Below, piece after piece: positions 7,861 to 9,543 of a DNA stretch of 9,543 nucleotides. The stretch comes from Frankiaceae bacterium (GTDB lineage: Bacteria > Actinomycetota > Actinomycetes > JAFAQI01): contig JAVEEE010000205.1 of assembly GCA_030840615.1 (NCBI GenBank), positions 1 to 9,543 on the forward strand, read 5' to 3'. Made by a program: the position numbers and the translations under genes. How positions within the stretch are numbered: position 1 is the first letter of the stretch; every line of letters begins with the position of its first letter. The notes beneath the pieces were generated by a model. The model had not been told where the DNA came from and did not search any database. It saw only the letters and a program-made list of their open reading frames with translations.

Positions 7861-7983
7861 TCTGACCTGCTCGGCCTGTGCCTTCGAATCCCGGTCCAGT
7901 CCGGTTTCAGTCGCGGGCAGGAGCACCTGGAACGGATCGGTCGCCCGCAACAGCCGAACCGCTCGGTGCAGCGCAGCCGAACG
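7762..7983 (-). pseudogene. 5'-truncated mazF/pemK-type toxin remnant
   Basis: On the reverse strand, the 73 codons from 7983 to the TGA at 7762-7764 encode the C-terminal two thirds of a MazF-type endoribonuclease. The order of elements matches the family: V-L-L-P-A, T-G-L-D-R-D-S (the conserved 'GLxxDS' turn), Q-V-R-S-I-D, I-G-R-L-P, then an amphipathic last helix (DLMQEIDEALRLHLAL). An intact MazF has about 110 residues and begins with a G-x-V/I-W-x-x-D/N strand and a catalytic Arg. Those 40 or so residues are missing, because the sequence upstream in the same frame is the TAG stop and coding region of crcB2. No start with a ribosome binding site and no mazE antitoxin lie beside it. A TTG at 7950 could start only a fragment. 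I judge it inactive. Confidence 0.7.
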
Positions 7984-8352
7984 CTAGAGCTGGCCGAGCC
8001 CGAAGCCGGCCGCCGCCGCCGCGAAGCCGACGGCCAGGCTGGCGACAATGTTGGCGGCCGCTTCGCTCCACGCGCCCATTTCGGCCAGCGCCAGGCTTTC
8101 CCACATGTAGGTGCTCCACGTGGTGTAACCGCCTGCGAATCCGACTCCGATGATGGTTGTCGCTGTCTTCGGCAGGCCGTGATGTTCGGCGAGCGCTGTC
8201 ACGAAACCGAGGAGCAGCGACCCGGTGACATTGATGATGAACGTGCCCCACGGAAACGTCTGGTCATGCTGGTGCTGCACCACCTGGTCGAGAAGGTAAC
8301 GGCAGGCCGCGCCCACTGACGCTGCCAGGCCCACGGTCAAGGCGAGGATCAC
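7984..8352 (-). CDS. crcB2: Fluoride ion channel subunit CrcB/Fluc (second of pair)
   Basis: The 122-residue protein with four membrane segments exports fluoride from the cytoplasm as half of a dual-topology-type channel. Fluc signatures are present: G-A-A-C-R-Y-L with Arg 18, F-P-W-G-T-F-I-I-N-V-T-G with the pore Asn 41, and G-F-A-G-G-Y-T-T-W-S-T-Y at 71-82, the broken TM3 helix around the central sodium site. At the two Phe-box positions this subunit has Trp 79 and Tyr 82 instead of Phe. The start is GTG at 8350-8352, overlapping the crcB1 stop as GTGA (8349-8352), which implies coupled, near 1:1 translation. The TAG at 7984-7986 is followed in the same frame by the mazF remnant. Length is typical of the family. 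Confidence 0.93.
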   Translation of the reverse strand: MILALTVGLAASVGAACRYLLDQVVQHQHDQTFPWGTFIINVTGSLLLGFVTALAEHHGLPKTATTIIGVGFAGGYTTWSTYMWESLALAEMGAWSEAAANIVASLAVGFAAAAAGFGLGQL

Positions 8353-8903
8353 GCCGGCTCCTCGGTCGTACCGAATGCCGCGACCGACCGTCCCAGCGCG
8401 AAGCCGAACGATGCTGCCGCCAGTCCTGCCGCGATGCTTGCGACCACGTAGCCGACGGCGACATCAGCGTGGCCGTGCGCGACGAGCTGATCGACCGAAG
8501 TAACGACAGAGCTGAACGTGGTCAGCGCGCCGCAGAACCCGGTACCGACGATCGCACGCACGTAGCGGGTCGGAGGTAGCACCTCGAGAACGAGCACCAG
8601 CGTGAGCGCAAGGACGAACGCGCCCGTCGTATTCACCGAGAACGTCGCCCAGGGGAACGCCCCGGTCGGAGTCGGCCAGGCCAACTCCACGGCGTAGCGA
8701 GTGACCCCGCCGAAGAACCCGCCGACGATGACCGCCGCGACAACCGACCAGTCGATGCGCGGCCAACGGCGCCGACCCGCAGTCGCGAACGGTGACACCG
8801 ACGGATCATGGTGCCGCCTGTCCTCAACAGCGTCGATGTCCGGGTCGATCGGCAGCCCACGCAGTCGCGCACGTATCCGGCTGGACTTCGCGATGCGTGT
8901 CAC
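8349..8903 (-). CDS. crcB1: Fluoride ion channel subunit CrcB/Fluc (first of pair, N-terminal extension)
   Basis: The 184-residue protein has the four-helix Fluc core at about 52-175 plus a 50-residue Arg-rich, hydrophilic N-terminal extension not usual in the family. Signatures: G-G-V-T-R-Y (Arg 69), F-P-W-A-T-F-S-V-N-T-T-G with pore Asn 91, and G-F-C-G-A-L-T-T-F-S-S-V at 122-133. Phe 130 fills the first Phe-box position, while the second is Val 133. The Arg-rich N terminus should hold it in the cytoplasm, fixing the orientation of this subunit. With crcB2 inserted the other way round, the two would make a heterodimer, as known for paired genes in Gram-positive bacteria. The GTG start at 8901-8903 follows AGGAGG by five bases, and that site lies in the switch hairpin described separately. 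No alternative start with a ribosome binding site was seen downstream. Confidence 0.92.
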   Translation of the reverse strand: MTRIAKSSRIRARLRGLPIDPDIDAVEDRRHHDPSVSPFATAGRRRWPRIDWSVVAAVIVGGFFGGVTRYAVELAWPTPTGAFPWATFSVNTTGAFVLALTLVLVLEVLPPTRYVRAIVGTGFCGALTTFSSVVTSVDQLVAHGHADVAVGYVVASIAAGLAAASFGFALGRSVAAFGTTEEPA

Positions 8904-8908
8904 CGCAG

Positions 8909-8972
8909 CCTCCTACAGTTCGAGGAGGGACCGTTGGCCACGCCGTGGCGGTTGTCGGCGGGCCCCACCGCC
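8909..8972 (-). promoter_or_regulatory. Candidate variant fluoride (crcB-type) riboswitch with Shine-Dalgarno-sequestering hairpin
   Basis: The leader of crcB1, read on the reverse strand, folds like the fluoride aptamer. P1 is GGCG (8972-8969) with CGCC (8960-8957) around the 8-nt loop GTGGGGCC. A joiner ending in AACC follows, then P2 GCCAC (8949-8945) with GTGGC (8941-8937) and a three-base loop, then the linker CAAC. GGTCCC (8932-8927) can form a six-pair pseudoknot with loop bases GGGGCC (8966-8961). Stem and loop lengths match the Thermotoga aptamer almost exactly. The usual loop start AU is GU, and the linker UGAU is CAAC. Next, CCTCCT (8928-8923) pairs perfectly with the Shine-Dalgarno AGGAGG (8914-8909). 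It shares two Cs with the pseudoknot strand, so the folds compete. Location before crcB supports the call; the departures from consensus lower confidence. Confidence 0.6.
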
Positions 8973-8985
8973 ATCGCGTGATACG

Positions 8986-8991
8986 AGGGTA
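8986..8991 (-). promoter_or_regulatory. Possible -10 element of the crcB operon
   Basis: TACCCT on the reverse strand fits TANNNT. A start about seven bases downstream would begin the transcript just before the aptamer stem at 8972. No good -35 hexamer is seen at 16-18 bases upstream. Confidence 0.3.
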
Positions 8992-9025
8992 ATGCGCCGG
9001 AGGTCCGCACGCTTGCCCACCCTGC

Positions 9026-9049
9026 GGTCACAGCATGATGGTCACAGCA
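9026..9049 (+). repeat. Direct repeat of GGTCACAGCA in the divergent promoter region
   Basis: The ten bases at 9026-9035 recur exactly at 9040-9049, a 14-base period. The pair lies in the 187-bp gap between the divergent crcB1 and membrane-protein genes and could be a regulator binding site. It may also be chance. Confidence 0.4.
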
Positions 9050-9079
9050 GGAGGTCGCAGCCGCGGCCGCGGACGATCC

Positions 9080-9083
9080 GGAG
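9080..9083 (+). promoter_or_regulatory. Ribosome binding site of the membrane protein gene
   Basis: GGAG lies seven bases before ATG at 9091 and supports that start. A perfect 12-base palindrome CCGCGGCCGCGG stands just upstream at 9061-9072. Confidence 0.6.
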
Positions 9084-9090
9084 CTGCCAC

Positions 9091-9543
9091 ATGCGTGACA
9101 CGCTGCTGGTTCTCAGCGTCTTCCTGGCCTGCGCGGTCGAAGCGGTCGAGGCGCTCACCATCGTGCTGGCTGTCGGAACCACCCGTGGTTGGCGATCCAC
9201 CTGGTACGGCGTCGGTGCCGCAGGGATAGCGCTGGCGGTGTTCGTCGCGGTTCTGGGGCCGGCGCTGACCGCGATCCCGATCGATGCGCTTCGACTCGTC
9301 GTCGGTGCGTTGCTCCTGATCTTCGGGTTGCAGTGGCTCCGAAAGGCGATCTTGCGCGCCAGCGGATTCAAGGCGCTGCACGACGAGGATGCGATCTACA
9401 CCGAGCACGCCACCGAAGCCACCGCGGCCGCACGAGCGGAGCGCGCGTTCATCGACGACTGGTATTCGTTCACCATCTCTTTCAAAGGCGTCCTGCTCGA
9501 AGGACTGGAAGTCGCGTTCATCGTCGTCACGTTCGGCGCTAAC
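9091..9543 (+). CDS. Multi-pass membrane protein, COG4280-like (partial, runs off the right end)
   Basis: The first 151 residues are present and the frame is still open at the edge. It begins MRDTLLVLSVFLACAVEAVEALTIVLAVG, continuing with hydrophobic segments at about 5-28, 38-60 and 65-84. A cytoplasmic-looking stretch follows (about 85-125, with H-D-E-D-A-I-Y and many charged residues), then a fourth segment with L-L-E-G-L-E-V-A-F. The paired acidic motifs E-A-V-E-A and E-G-L-E occur at equivalent places in two hydrophobic halves, as in internally repeated transporters. E-G-L-E also recalls the R-E-G-L-E motif of FTR1 iron permeases, although Arg is missing. My recollection of the sequence is that of uncharacterised COG4280 membrane proteins of actinobacteria, and the substrate is unknown. 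The start is ATG after GGAG. It is divergent from the fluoride channel operon, and a shared function is only a guess. Confidence 0.75.
   Translation, partial: MRDTLLVLSVFLACAVEAVEALTIVLAVGTTRGWRSTWYGVGAAGIALAVFVAVLGPALTAIPIDALRLVVGALLLIFGLQWLRKAILRASGFKALHDEDAIYTEHATEATAAARAERAFIDDWYSFTISFKGVLLEGLEVAFIVVTFGAN

Noticed and set aside
7883..7892. TTCGAATCCC, identical to ten bases of the tRNA-Ala T arm, as a possible attachment site copy
   Set aside because: The match is short, lies within the mazF frame, and no integrase or longer duplication is present.
9028..9408. 126-codon reverse-strand frame under the membrane protein gene
   Set aside because: It is antisense to a frame with clear membrane segments and a ribosome binding site, and its product is low-complexity Arg/Asp/Gln-rich.

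Overview
The window is high-GC DNA with GC-rich third codon positions, frequent GTG starts and purine-rich ribosome binding sites. With the gene families seen (W-T-G/W-S-G repeat protein, STAND regulator with XRE-type HTH, PspC-like protein, paired fluoride channels), this points to an Actinomycetota chromosome. The genus cannot be fixed from the sequence. It looks like ordinary chromosome with one degraded accessory gene. No insertion sequence, phage gene or CRISPR array was seen.

Left part, + strand: the window opens in the last codons of a protein ending in 15-bp/5-residue repeats (N/S-T-W-T/S-G), probably an exported subtilisin-like protease. A GNAT acetyltransferase starts inside the last repeat. 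After 65 bp comes an 853-residue membrane-bound GGDEF-EAL protein with a GAF domain, which turns over cyclic di-GMP. A complete tRNA-Ala(GGC) with encoded CCA follows, then a 780-residue HTH + NB-ARC-type ATPase + TPR regulator.

Middle, - strand: two genes read leftwards as a probable operon, a PspC-like membrane protein with a C-terminal domain I do not recognise and a 166-residue helical protein of unknown function. They converge on the regulator gene with 8 bp between stops. Upstream lies a region of about 190 bp with no sure gene, then a 5'-truncated mazF toxin remnant directly behind a fluoride channel gene.

Right part: two crcB (Fluc) fluoride channel genes read leftwards and overlap by 4 bp (GTGA), as expected for a heterodimeric channel. 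Their leader folds like a fluoride riboswitch aptamer with unusual bases at conserved positions. Its pseudoknot strand shares bases with a hairpin that hides the crcB1 Shine-Dalgarno sequence, which suggests a translational ON switch. Divergent from it, a multi-pass membrane protein gene (COG4280-like) runs off the right end.

The most interesting items are the variant fluoride riboswitch with its visible switching hairpin, the degenerate Phe box of the Fluc pair, and the mazF remnant fused behind crcB.
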